63,718 bases of DNA from positions 1 through 63,718 of the forward strand of contig NZ_WJFC01000062.1 of the NCBI RefSeq assembly GCF_009725235.1, written 5' to 3'. Below, in pieces: positions 52,101 to 59,778 of the stretch. The notes below the pieces were generated by a model that saw nothing but the letters and a program-made list of their open reading frames with translations, was not told the DNA's origin and made no database searches. Numbering within the stretch: the stretch's first letter is position 1; each line of letters starts with the position of its first letter. The position numbers and the translations under genes were made by a program. Source of the stretch: Scytonema sp. UIC 10036. Lineage in GTDB: Bacteria; Cyanobacteriota; Cyanobacteriia; Cyanobacteriales; Nostocaceae.

Positions 52101-53000
52101 TCTAACGAACAGTCAGGATTGCAAGCTCTCATGCAGCCCGATTCTCCTTTCTACGGACTACATATATTACGATATACCGAACTTCAACAAACAGGAAAAA
52201 TCACTTCTTATCAGGAAAGCTCTAAACTGCTACCCGGAAAAACTCTGACTCCTGTTGAAGAATTATTATACACCCAACAACTTGACTTTACCTTAAGGCG
52301 ACCTGTGATTGGCTTAAGTCTTGTAGATGGACAACCGCCAAACACTGGAATGGTTTTGTCAAAACAGGATAACCAACTTGAAGCAGATTGGATGTTACCT
52401 CTAATGTACGCAGGTGCTAGTGCCTTAGTCGGATCTCGGTGGACTGTTCTCCCGGAAGCAGACCAACTTTTTTTCCGTACATTCTACGATCTTATTAGAA
52501 AGGGTACAGATTTTGGTTCTTCGGTATGGCAATCTCGAGAACAGGTACGGCTTGCTTTTCCCAATCGCTCTGACTGGTTGGCATATACATATTTTGGACA
52601 TCCCAGATGCGAACCATATATAGTCAGAGCATCTCAAGGTTTTACCTTCTTTGAAGCTATAAATCCGCCTAACAACGATCGCTTTCAAGCAGGGAAGGAA
52701 TACCGATTCCGCGCTAGCTATCGTCGAGAAGCTCCTGTTTGGTATAAAGGACGGTTGCATATGGGTAGCGCTCCAGGGGAGGGAGAAAAAATCTCTGTTA
52801 TGGTTGTACTTGTTGGGGATACGCCGTTTCCCACGAATTATGAAATGGAACGAGTTGCAAATGGTGACAGTTACCAATGTATTGTACCTCTCCAAATGCC
52901 GGATCGGGCAACACTACTACCCGTCATAATCAATTTTCAAAAAGGTGAGGAGCAATTAAATAATATGATTTTAAATCTGACAGTGGTAACTGGAGAATAG
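46110..53000 (+). CDS. Giant caspase / STAND NTPase / lipase-like / degenerate-CHAT protein
   Basis: This is a 2296-residue protein. Residues about 30-315 form a caspase-like (C14) peptidase with His122 (FYFAGHG) and Cys181 (VILDCCFTG). Residues 330-790 form a STAND NTPase (NNPYRGLKSYEEKHSSLFFG; Walker A GVSGSGKS 374-381; Walker B LLLIIDQFEEL 464-474). The large middle region, beta-rich, leads to an alpha/beta-hydrolase-like domain (LFIHGIIGNS near 1380; elbow AHSIGGL with S1458). The C-terminus (about 1830-2180) is CHAT-like, but the usual His and Cys motifs read HILRYTELQ and GLSLVDGQPPN, with no cysteine, so it appears inactive. The start is GTG 46110 inside a HIP1 octamer; ATG 46185 is an alternative. 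It is probably the sensor and switch of the operon. Confidence 0.88.
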   Translation: MRSQFTAISRSRQFGKFSFFRKAVSMVKSRYDFKRNLAVVIGINEYSNGIPPLKTPVADAEKLANILQQIYKYHVETLLNSQATLSGLNSLLAAFKNKKFPVGDTIVEVQESDRILFYFAGHGIVPKDELEDDSQYKGYLIPTDAKSSNLLQTQNLLPVQDLHDALIELPCRHMLVILDCCFTGTFRSSSYRNAMPARKVYKQRYDRFISKPAWQVITSEAYDQKALDFLGFFGKRESEKTQESSPFASALFEALEGHADSTLQKGDGIITATEIYSYVRDTVEQMTDDRNSRQTPVLFPMQKHDKGEYIFLLPHFNRDKLEDVPALMLDNNPYRGLKSYEEKHSSLFFGRDELIQQLYTHISDRGHQLTVVLGVSGSGKSSLVKAGLIPCLRTHHEQEFYILPIIRPTKSPFGELAEAVLRNASIDKAEKLKEISSLKQKLKEAPSQFIALIEQYNQVRANTKLLLIIDQFEELCTICEQQKRQSFLTFLAQALEADPRLHIVLTLRSDFEPRFTDFPLRSYWRVGRFQVKAMKSHELRQAIERPAMEKMLDFEPPTLVDLLIDEVGQMPGALSLLSFTLSELYIKCVVEERRTITQKDYAALGGVIGSLRQRATEEYDKFDSAHQATLRRVMLRMVTIEDEQLARRRVPLWELKYVSVAENERVETILNHLDRVRLVVKGQDIGGEPYVEPVHDAFVLEWDKIRTWVEQERENLQLQRRLTCASQKWQEHNRSDEWLWGRQLQDAPIDIEYLKRMLRLDNNPLNQLETEFARASLRNRPYFTLSYHKNDNSWVIDGGTRHGLKSYDNGETILAFFPFDSTIEELRNLDAALGEVRVTQVLAQRSTVQVIRSEQNLAQDGTYKAVIINVPLPPLKIYFNSVESDAVGIELVQRAIQTAAPGEIPSLYLSQVNQSTDADYHLIARNNQFWIVHPQEQYPIVAPIPESPDPLAYSSSASQVVTCLENIARWTNVLQLSTLPTSQIEPDDVEVEITFISGREESSSNSDIRVEYSYDNEEWQSPVLQVRLTNRSDKTLYANVVLLSDDYAISADLFEEKDCIRLAPSNSEGATSVETEELAFYIPEAFLEQGITEYKDIFKLIVCTTEFNASLLQQDGLNPIPGTRSVEYRYRGTLNRLFEIVNSRYSREAITARGTYDDWMAKQVTVTMVRPQDAVAIRSNKSSLLQNGLVEVQPHPSLRAKVNLTTVPQARKDLGNLILPPLLQESGIGELFKLTSRRGSDPGLSGLELSDIEDYTSVNKEAPLKLVIDKELAENEHILPFAYDGEDQFFLPLGPGVKTNNRKTEITIERLPTPSTSSRSLQGSIKIFFAKVIYQKFNSSFTSPLLRSVVEVEPNNNVIYEANQENIKVQVAQAQKIVLFIHGIIGNSESIVPSINKAIVDVDGQKRSLKELYDLVLTFDYENRNHELEENASLLKQRLEAVGLVQNHSKELHIIAHSIGGLLARWFIEREGGHQVVQHLIMIGTPNTTPNAGAPLPDFKDWVTLVLTLGLNAFSTVSWSTQVVGSLIEATENTSVPTEPVDPGSKFLRTLAASRDPGIPYTIVAGNASVLSPVLQEGRRNRLMQKLFGSRVPTLPLFRQPNDLAATVESMTSIPEGRSPHPTIIEVACDHFTYFTHSEGLTALGNALLANHSQSVTVKTYPTYITTKVSTVDTTDLAVGQELILSLNLTPIEQPGSQLIRVPVNTLEITIYIEAPGFFLQGEHTYTLPVVNGRLEERSLSVELLPLLSGNHTIQISVYPGGRLSNLIPVKLQQEVRISHLRNLPNIPELIDRRAIPDPQPDVMLYVSLEEVPTSEPLTGQHRVGLYFTCPLLGCDREPLEPLTFTIKDLERLRQSVIQAASVANGSPVDILTSLRAIGFTLSDQLMPHGHKLRDYYYELLNFARTTSAPLSWLIVSEPKAVLPWELTCAYYYIDNGEIWHDDFLAQRFIVAHWVGSQGFKLTSEAPLAELGFTHYNQRSEHLVRWQKVLQHGGEANSNEQSGLQALMQPDSPFYGLHILRYTELQQTGKITSYQESSKLLPGKTLTPVEELLYTQQLDFTLRRPVIGLSLVDGQPPNTGMVLSKQDNQLEADWMLPLMYAGASALVGSRWTVLPEADQLFFRTFYDLIRKGTDFGSSVWQSREQVRLAFPNRSDWLAYTYFGHPRCEPYIVRASQGFTFFEAINPPNNDRFQAGKEYRFRASYRREAPVWYKGRLHMGSAPGEGEKISVMVVLVGDTPFPTNYEMERVANGDSYQCIVPLQMPDRATLLPVIINFQKGEEQLNNMILNLTVVTGE

Positions 53001-53002
53001 CC

Positions 53003-54406
53003 ATGAGCGCAAGAGTTGGTGGTGTTATTCCAATTAAGGAAGGGCGTAAAAATTATTCAGTTAAAATACATCCTTCGTTTGTGATGATAGGTGATGAGTT
53101 TCTGCAAAATGGACTTGATTTTCAATCAAATGAATGGCGCACACAGCAACAAATTTTTACTCAACATCTTTTTGACTTGAGCAATATTGTTGCTAGAAAG
53201 CAAAGAGAAGCTAAAGAGCGGCTTAAAAATACAAGCGATATAAGCGAGCAGGAAAAAATTTGGCATGATTCATTAAATTTAGATAAAAAAACTTGCCTCA
53301 ATTTTTTGGGAAAATTAAGAAAACCTGGAGATATGTTGCGTCTTAAGCTTTCCGAGCCAATAATGACAGCATTTCAACGTCGGGGTTTTCTGAAAGGCTT
53401 AACTGAGGAAGAACCTGCTTTTAATTTTATGCAAATTACTCAGTCAAATGATGTGCCTACACCTATCTTATGGGATATGATGCACGAAGTAGATGATGGA
53501 GATGAAGAAAACTTAGATGACTTTCTTGACGAACAAAATTGGGGGCGTTTTTGGGGTTTAAGAATACCTATTACTTACTGGATTTCTAACGTGGAATCAG
53601 AAGTTTCAAGAGACATTCAATTAAGAAAAACTTTTGCCGCTGTTCATCAAGACCTGAGTTTTGCAGATAAGGAAGCACAATTATTAGTTCGATATTTCAC
53701 AGGGAAAGGTCATAGGGATTTAGAACAAGCTTTTCGAGAAGCAGCGAACAAGGCGGGTTGGGAGGATTGCCAAGCAAACTCTTGGTTAAAAAAATATCTG
53801 GAGTCTTTAAAAAATGAGAATCAAGATGATTCGGAACAATGGAAACAAAAGACATTAATATCTATTTTAAAAGACCGCCAAAATTATTATGATTTGCTTC
53901 ATTTTGCTTGTCATTGTGAAGTAGCAAATGAGAAAAATGAGTTTCTCTCAGTGTTAAATATGAAAGTAGCAGGCGCTCCTGTGTTATTAGATGTTTACTC
54001 ACTAGCAACTAAACTTCAATTTAAACCAGATTCAGAACTAGCCCGAGAAGCACAAAGTTATGGTCGGCTAGTCTTTTTAAATGCTTGTGATAGTGGAAAT
54101 CAAGATCCATTTTACGAACCTCCTGGTTTTCCAGTATACTGGATTAAGGGTCAGAAAGCATCAGCAGTGATCGTAACTCTTTGTAAAATACCAGACTATT
54201 TTGCTTACGCTTTTGCAGAAAAATTCTATGAAAATTTGTATAAAGGAATCAACCCAGAATCAGAATCTTGTCATCTCAGTTATATATCTGAAGCTCTGCT
54301 AGAAACTCGTCGCTATTTCATGAAAGAACATAACAATCCTTTAGGGCTTGCTTATGTACTTTACGCTATTGATGGGGCACGTATATTATCAGATTTTATT
54401 AGATAA
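53003..54406 (+). CDS. CHAT-domain protease (His/Cys intact)
   Basis: This 467-residue protein has a C-terminal CHAT domain, a caspase-HetF-associated protease fold. The catalytic pair is intact: His304 (with His300) in LLHFACHCEV and Cys362 in VFLNACDSGNQ. The N-terminal 200 residues show no known domain; they include an acidic stretch (DDGDEENLDDFLDE) that might mask or dock the protease. It starts three bases after the stop of the giant protein, so the active CHAT protein may pair with the inactive CHAT-like domain there, as separase-like proteases pair with regulators. Substrates are unknown; gasdermin-like or neighbouring proteins would be candidates, but no gasdermin is seen. Confidence 0.85.
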   Translation: MSARVGGVIPIKEGRKNYSVKIHPSFVMIGDEFLQNGLDFQSNEWRTQQQIFTQHLFDLSNIVARKQREAKERLKNTSDISEQEKIWHDSLNLDKKTCLNFLGKLRKPGDMLRLKLSEPIMTAFQRRGFLKGLTEEEPAFNFMQITQSNDVPTPILWDMMHEVDDGDEENLDDFLDEQNWGRFWGLRIPITYWISNVESEVSRDIQLRKTFAAVHQDLSFADKEAQLLVRYFTGKGHRDLEQAFREAANKAGWEDCQANSWLKKYLESLKNENQDDSEQWKQKTLISILKDRQNYYDLLHFACHCEVANEKNEFLSVLNMKVAGAPVLLDVYSLATKLQFKPDSELAREAQSYGRLVFLNACDSGNQDPFYEPPGFPVYWIKGQKASAVIVTLCKIPDYFAYAFAEKFYENLYKGINPESESCHLSYISEALLETRRYFMKEHNNPLGLAYVLYAIDGARILSDFIR

Positions 54407-54421
54407 TGAGGTTTGGCAACT

Positions 54422-55234
54422 GTGACTTTATCAGATGGGGCATGGTTAGATGAAATATATCCAATCTATGCTGAAATTCAATCGCTCAAAGATGAGTTAG
54501 AATCTTCTTTAACGATAGAACAGGTACGTAATGAGTACAGCAAGTTGATTGCTGAAGAAGATTCTAAATTAGACAGTCTCACGGTACAAAAACGCAAGTT
54601 GGAAGTAGAAATACGTCTTCCAAATACTGTAAGACAGAATCCTATACCTATCAAACCATTACCTAAGCAACCAGACAAGAAAAGTTTACAAAAGTTGCCA
54701 TCAACTTCAACAGTTACCCCAACTGATAAAGAGAAATCCGAGCGAAAAAAGTCAGGGACTGAAGCAAGGGACAAGCTAAAAAAGCTAGTTAATCGATTTT
54801 ACAGGTTTAAGCTTGATGCCAGCGTTTTGGGTCAGATAAATCGTATCGCTGATGATGTCGATCGCCCCTTAGGTGAAGCTCTAGCTTTATTAGATTGGAG
54901 TATTTTTGAGAATTATGCTTGCACTAGTGCTGGCGATTCTTCTAAACTTAATCTGCTCAACGAATGGGCTAAAGAGTTACAGGAGTATTGCAGCTACCTA
55001 TCCGGTGAAGTCGATCTGCAAAAATTTCGTTACCGTGACTATTTGGGAATTTGGGAACTGTGGCGCAATCGGGAGAAATCACCCGAACACTTACAGGAGT
55101 GGCAAACTTTTATTGCTGAAACCAAACAAGCAAAACAAGATGCGATCGCCAAATTAAAGCAAGAAATTCTTGAATTGGAAGCCAAGATAGCTCAACTCAA
55201 AGCAGCCCGCACTCAAGCGGGAGAGGTGCTATGA
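54422..55234 (+). CDS. Coiled-coil protein of unknown function
   Basis: This protein of about 270 residues has coiled-coil segments at both ends (EIQSLKDELESSLTIEQVRN and AKLKQEILELEAKIAQLKAA), separated by a Pro/Ser/Lys-rich linker and a helical central domain (FYRFKLDASVLGQINRIADD, LGEALALLDWSIFENYA). No family was recognised. The frame opens at TTG 54413; GTG 54422 is preferred because TGAGG lies about 10 bases upstream. It overlaps the next gene by 4 nt (ATGA). It could be a scaffold or adaptor, or a protease substrate, within the operon. Confidence 0.7.
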   Translation: MTLSDGAWLDEIYPIYAEIQSLKDELESSLTIEQVRNEYSKLIAEEDSKLDSLTVQKRKLEVEIRLPNTVRQNPIPIKPLPKQPDKKSLQKLPSTSTVTPTDKEKSERKKSGTEARDKLKKLVNRFYRFKLDASVLGQINRIADDVDRPLGEALALLDWSIFENYACTSAGDSSKLNLLNEWAKELQEYCSYLSGEVDLQKFRYRDYLGIWELWRNREKSPEHLQEWQTFIAETKQAKQDAIAKLKQEILELEAKIAQLKAARTQAGEVL

Positions 55235-57039
55235 ATAAAATTACTCGCTATGAAGAAAAGCGTATTGCACGTTTTACGGGAACTTCTCAAGGAGTTAAGC
55301 CAGAAGCAGTCTATCCCGGATGGACTAACTTTGTTTCTCAAAGATCGGTGCGAGCGATCGCAATGGCAATGAAATCATCTTGTCTTTGGATAGCCACCAC
55401 TGGGGGAGTCATTGCTTGGAAGTGGAAAGACAATCAGCCCTATCAGCGTTACAGTAGCGAACATGGTATGGCTGGTAATGAAGTTGCATGTCTTTGCTTG
55501 GACGAAAAAGAACGTCCCTGGGTGGGACACAGCGAAGGTGGCATATCATACTTTGACGGTCAACGCTGGCAAGTTTACTTTGATTTACAAACAGAGACTG
55601 TTCGCGCACTCACAGGTGCAGGCAATTATCCAGGAATTTGGGTAGCTGGGCAAGAAATGGTATACTATATTTCCGAACCAAGCCAACCTCCCAAACCCCT
55701 GTCAGCTACGCCAGATATTAGCACCGTAGATACCCTGGCTTTACTCGTTGATGACAAGCAATTACTCATAGGTAACCCTTGGGGACTTTTTCAAGCATCG
55801 CACGAACAAGCCCCTGAACAAATAGCAGAGGAAATTCAATCTTGTACTGCTCTTGCAAAAGATCGTAGTGGCAGAATTTGGATTGGAACACCTACAGGTC
55901 TGTGTCTGCTTGAGAATAATCAAGTAGAATTTTGGGACGATAAAGTCAGTGGGCGAGTACTTGCAATAGCAGTCAGTGAGAAGCGTATTTGGGTACTAAC
56001 ATCTGACGGACTTTTCCTAATACAGGAAAATATCTGCCTGCAAGTTCCGATAGAAAAACCTGTCACAATTCGAGCAATAGCAGCTAGCACGAGTAATTCT
56101 TATCTTTGGGTAGGAACAGACCAACTGCTAGCCGGAGTACAAGTCATAGATTCCAATCGTAGCTCTTGGTATTTAGACCTGTTAACTTCTGCTCCAGACG
56201 ATATTTTATGTAACTTTGGTCGCTGTGTTATCTCCAAACCAAACAGCGAACAGGTATGGGTCGGTACAGTGGGTGGTTTGTTTACCTATCAATTAACTGA
56301 TAAGAAATGGGAGTCTTTCTCCAACAATCGGGAAGATATTCGTGCGCTTGCTTTAAATTCCACAAGTAACACATTTTGGATATTAAGTTGGCCTAATGGG
56401 ATGGACAAGCGACAGTTGGATGGCTCGCGAGCCGATTATAATCCAGTCCCACAACCACTCAGTTTGCCATTATTATTAGCAATGGGTCAGGATGGTCATC
56501 CATACGTTCTCACAGAACGCGCATTATGGCGATTAACAACAGCCAATACAGAAGAGATAGTCCTAAGTTCTCCTTCAGGTAGTCTCTGTATGTTGCAATA
56601 TGATGGGGTCTGGTGGATAGGAACATCTCAAGGGTTGTATCGTTTAATCAACGGAAAGTGGCAATTGGTAGGAGATCAACCAGGTCCTTTGGAAGCAGCA
56701 GTCTACGATCTCACTGTTATCGAAAATACCCTGTATGTTGCTACTGCAAATGGTCTTTGGACTCTCAAAAATAGTCACTGGTTTCAGCACAACATAGATC
56801 TGCCTAGCAATTCCCCTCAAGTCTGGATACTAGCTCCTTCCATACATTTCAACAAAGCCATTTGGCTAGCCTGTGAAGATGGCGTCGTTTGCTACGATCC
56901 TTTTTCCTGCAAAATTTGCAAGCATTACACCTGTATCAACTCTGGATTGGCAAGTCGGCGGGTCACTGCTTTGGTTGAAAGCACTGATGTTTTATGGATT
57001 GTTACTCAAGCTGGTGTCAGCTGCGTCACTTTAAATTAA
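55231..57039 (+). CDS. Beta-propeller protein (Reg_prop-like)
   Basis: This 602-residue soluble protein is built of about ten to twelve blades with the two-component-regulator-propeller pattern: RVRAIAMAM-like strand, then CLWIATTGGVIAWKW; RPWVGHSEGGISYFDG; RIWIGTPTGLCLLEN; QVWVGTVGGLFTYQL; WWIGTSQGLYRLING. There is no signal peptide, histidine-kinase or DNA-binding module, so it is a propeller-only protein, perhaps a ligand sensor or inhibitor platform for the proteases encoded upstream. It is translationally coupled to the coiled-coil gene and 13 bases ahead of the Hsp70 gene. Confidence 0.85.
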   Translation: MNKITRYEEKRIARFTGTSQGVKPEAVYPGWTNFVSQRSVRAIAMAMKSSCLWIATTGGVIAWKWKDNQPYQRYSSEHGMAGNEVACLCLDEKERPWVGHSEGGISYFDGQRWQVYFDLQTETVRALTGAGNYPGIWVAGQEMVYYISEPSQPPKPLSATPDISTVDTLALLVDDKQLLIGNPWGLFQASHEQAPEQIAEEIQSCTALAKDRSGRIWIGTPTGLCLLENNQVEFWDDKVSGRVLAIAVSEKRIWVLTSDGLFLIQENICLQVPIEKPVTIRAIAASTSNSYLWVGTDQLLAGVQVIDSNRSSWYLDLLTSAPDDILCNFGRCVISKPNSEQVWVGTVGGLFTYQLTDKKWESFSNNREDIRALALNSTSNTFWILSWPNGMDKRQLDGSRADYNPVPQPLSLPLLLAMGQDGHPYVLTERALWRLTTANTEEIVLSSPSGSLCMLQYDGVWWIGTSQGLYRLINGKWQLVGDQPGPLEAAVYDLTVIENTLYVATANGLWTLKNSHWFQHNIDLPSNSPQVWILAPSIHFNKAIWLACEDGVVCYDPFSCKICKHYTCINSGLASRRVTALVESTDVLWIVTQAGVSCVTLN

Positions 57040-57052
57040 AAAGGTTAATAAA

Positions 57053-58702
57053 ATGAACAATCAACAAGATAGCTTAAAAGACAAATTTATTGTTGGAATT
57101 GACCTGGGTACAACCAATTCTGGAATCTCCGCATGGGTTGCAGAACAACAGCAGATACAAATTCTGACAGATTACACTTTGATTCCATCTGTTGTGGGAT
57201 GGAACCGTTCTGATAACACGTATATTGTAGGACGTGAAGCCCTAGAACTAAGCAAACAACATCCAACTGATGTGGTTTATTCTATCAAGCGCTACATCGG
57301 GCGTACATTTAATGACGCTAATGTTTCTGGCGATCGCTCCAACCTTACCTATAGATTAATTCCAGGAACAGGTCAAGACAAATTAAACGATGTTGTTGTC
57401 GATTTTGGCGATCGCAACGGTGTTCCTCACCAAGTCAACGCTCCAGACATTTCTGCTAAAGTGTTGTTTAAACTGCGACAAGATGCAGCATCCCAACTGG
57501 GTATCCCTATCGAAGAAATTAAGTATGCTGTTATTACAGTTCCAGCTTACTTTAACGTACTGCAAAGAGAAGCAACCAAATTGGCTGGAAGACAAGCAGG
57601 GTTAGAAGTTGTTGACATTTTGAATGAGCCAACAGCAGCTGCTTTATCCTATCGCACAACCGTACTAGAAAAATATGAAAAATGTCGTATCTTAGTTTAC
57701 GACCTCGGTGGTGGAACATTTGATATTTCCTTACTAGAATTCGAGCGAGATGAAGATGGATACGCATTTTATACTCTTGCTGTAGATGGTGATACACGGT
57801 TGGGTGGAGATGATATAGATCGCAGTATTGCCTCTTGGTTGGCTGAAGAAATTGAGAGTCGTTATGGCACTCCTATCAGTCCTAATGACCAAGTCACTCG
57901 GAATGTATTGCGTCAAAAAGCTGAAGAGGCAAAAATCCAATTGTCTGCAAAAAATACTGTTGTTATCGATCTACCATCACTAGATTTAGGACATCCTTCC
58001 ACTCCCTTTGATGCTCAAATTGAATTGTCTCGCGAACAATTAGAAAAATGTGCTGCTAAGATCGTACAACGAACGCTAGATATTACGAAACGAGTGGTAG
58101 AAGGAGTAGCAGGATTTACGTGGAAAGATATTGATGAAGTGATTTTAGTCGGTTGGCAAACACTTATGCCAACCATTCAGCGCCAGATAGAAGAACTGAC
58201 AGGACGGAAGCCCCATGTGAGCGATCGCCCACAACTAGCCGTTGCTCTAGGTGCTGGCGAGTATGCCCATATTTTAAGTCTGGGACAAGAGAAGTTTCAG
58301 GCAAATACACTCATTAATGTCATTGCCTTACCTTTAGGTATACGCCTTGACGAGGAGACTTTTGAAGTTCTGGTTGAAGCGAACAAAACTTTACCTTATA
58401 CCAGTAAAGTATATCCTGTCACAACAACTGAAGACAATCAGCAATCCATTCTTGTAGAAGTTCTTCAAGGACCCAAGGAAGCAACCAAAGCCAGTGATTG
58501 TGTGGTTTTAGGCTTTGTAAAAATGAACATACTTTCACCAGCACCAAAGGGAATTCCAAAATTTGAGGTTGTCCTTGATATTCAATCTGATGGAACAATG
58601 TACGTGAAAGTTAAAGACACTAGCACTGGAAAAGTTGAAATACAAGACTTGATTGCTAATACCGCTCAGAAAATTATGCCTAGCTCGTACCAAACCCAGT
58701 AA
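57053..58702 (+). CDS. Divergent, lidless Hsp70-family ATPase
   Basis: This 549-residue Hsp70/DnaK relative has an intact nucleotide-binding domain: GIDLGTTNSG, VPAYFNVLQREATKLAGRQA (substrate-coupled region), NEPTAAALSY and DLGGGTFDIS. The second phosphate loop is altered: ILVGWQTLMPTIQ instead of the usual GGSTRMP form. After about residue 400 a short beta-domain (VIALPLGIRLDEETFEVLVE to the end) replaces a normal substrate-binding domain, and the helical lid and EEVD-like tail are absent (DnaK is about 640 residues). It closes the protease/STAND operon. Specialised Hsp70s of this kind accompany STAND conflict systems. It may fold or hold the giant protein, or act as sensor. Confidence 0.88.
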   Translation: MNNQQDSLKDKFIVGIDLGTTNSGISAWVAEQQQIQILTDYTLIPSVVGWNRSDNTYIVGREALELSKQHPTDVVYSIKRYIGRTFNDANVSGDRSNLTYRLIPGTGQDKLNDVVVDFGDRNGVPHQVNAPDISAKVLFKLRQDAASQLGIPIEEIKYAVITVPAYFNVLQREATKLAGRQAGLEVVDILNEPTAAALSYRTTVLEKYEKCRILVYDLGGGTFDISLLEFERDEDGYAFYTLAVDGDTRLGGDDIDRSIASWLAEEIESRYGTPISPNDQVTRNVLRQKAEEAKIQLSAKNTVVIDLPSLDLGHPSTPFDAQIELSREQLEKCAAKIVQRTLDITKRVVEGVAGFTWKDIDEVILVGWQTLMPTIQRQIEELTGRKPHVSDRPQLAVALGAGEYAHILSLGQEKFQANTLINVIALPLGIRLDEETFEVLVEANKTLPYTSKVYPVTTTEDNQQSILVEVLQGPKEATKASDCVVLGFVKMNILSPAPKGIPKFEVVLDIQSDGTMYVKVKDTSTGKVEIQDLIANTAQKIMPSSYQTQ

Positions 58703-58836
58703 TTTGCCTAGGAGTTAAACAAGATCCCTTGCGTATGAATACATATAAGAATAACGCTCTCAACTTGGGGTGATAAACTGTAGCTTAAAGCAATTTTTCA
58801 TCTATTTGAACCACTTTTTTTGTATAAAAACCTACC

Positions 58837-59724
58837 GTGCAAGGCTTTCTCAATCTCAACAAACCATTTGGCTGGACTTCCCACGATTGTGTGGCGAAGA
58901 CACGAAAACTGTTACGTCTCAAACGCATAGGACATGCCGGAACACTAGATCCGGCTGCAACCGGGGTGCTACCCATGGCATTGGGCAAAGCAACTCGGTT
59001 ATTACAATACCTTCCTGGGGAGAAAGCATATAAAGCGACAATTCGCTTGGGTTTGCGTACTACAACTGATGATTTGCAGGGCGAAATTGTTGCCTCTCAA
59101 CCTTGCCGGGAGTTGCAACTGGAGACAGTAAAACCTTTACTGCAACAATTTGTAGGCAAAATTGAACAAATTCCACCCATGTACAGCGCCATTCAATTAG
59201 AAGGAAAACGCCTGTATGATTTAGCACGCAAAGGCGAAACTGTGGAAGTACCCATGCGAATAGTCGAAATTTTCCATGTGGAAATTTTGGATTGGCGGGA
59301 AGGAGAATTTCCAGAATTGGATGTCGCTATTTATTGTGGCGCGGGTACTTATATTCGGTCAATAGCTAGAGATTTGGGAACTGCTTTACAAACTGGTGGA
59401 ACTCTTGCGGCTTTGGAACGTATTGCCAGTAGTGGGTTCCACTTGACAGAGAGTATTACCTTAAGTGATTTGGAAGCACAACTGCAAGCTGGGACTTTTC
59501 AACCCATGCCCCCTGATTCACCATTACAGCATCTTGCATCAGTAACTCTACCAGCAACCTTTGCTCAAAAATGGTGTCAAGGTCAGCGCATAGCTGTTAT
59601 TCAAGAAATTTCGGGAATAGTACGAGTTTACGATGAAGATGGGCGCTTTTTGGGAATTGGTCAAGTGCAATATTCCACTGACAGTCCGTTGCTTGTTCCG
59701 GAAATGGTTTTTGAGGCAATTTAA
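58837..59724 (+). CDS. truB: tRNA pseudouridine(55) synthase TruB
   Basis: This 295-residue TruB isomerises U55 of the tRNA T-loop to pseudouridine. The N-terminal [15 protein letters not shown], the catalytic Asp38 in [11 protein letters not shown], the [10 protein letters not shown] strand and [10 protein letters not shown] are all conserved, and a short C-terminal domain follows. The start is GTG at 58837, directly preceding the conserved QGFLNLNKP; an ATG is not available. It is separated by 134 bases from the Hsp70 gene and is a housekeeping gene rather than part of that operon. Confidence 0.95.
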   Translation: MQGFLNLNKPFGWTSHDCVAKTRKLLRLKRIGHAGTLDPAATGVLPMALGKATRLLQYLPGEKAYKATIRLGLRTTTDDLQGEIVASQPCRELQLETVKPLLQQFVGKIEQIPPMYSAIQLEGKRLYDLARKGETVEVPMRIVEIFHVEILDWREGEFPELDVAIYCGAGTYIRSIARDLGTALQTGGTLAALERIASSGFHLTESITLSDLEAQLQAGTFQPMPPDSPLQHLASVTLPATFAQKWCQGQRIAVIQEISGIVRVYDEDGRFLGIGQVQYSTDSPLLVPEMVFEAI

Positions 59725-59778
59725 TTCTGCTTTGGTAACATAGAGTATTTTCTAGGTTAACGTTAAAAACCTACACGC

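Noticed and set aside
52425..52895. 156-codon ORF antisense to the end of the giant STAND protein
   Set aside because: It is a shadow of a well-supported coding frame with no recognisable domain.
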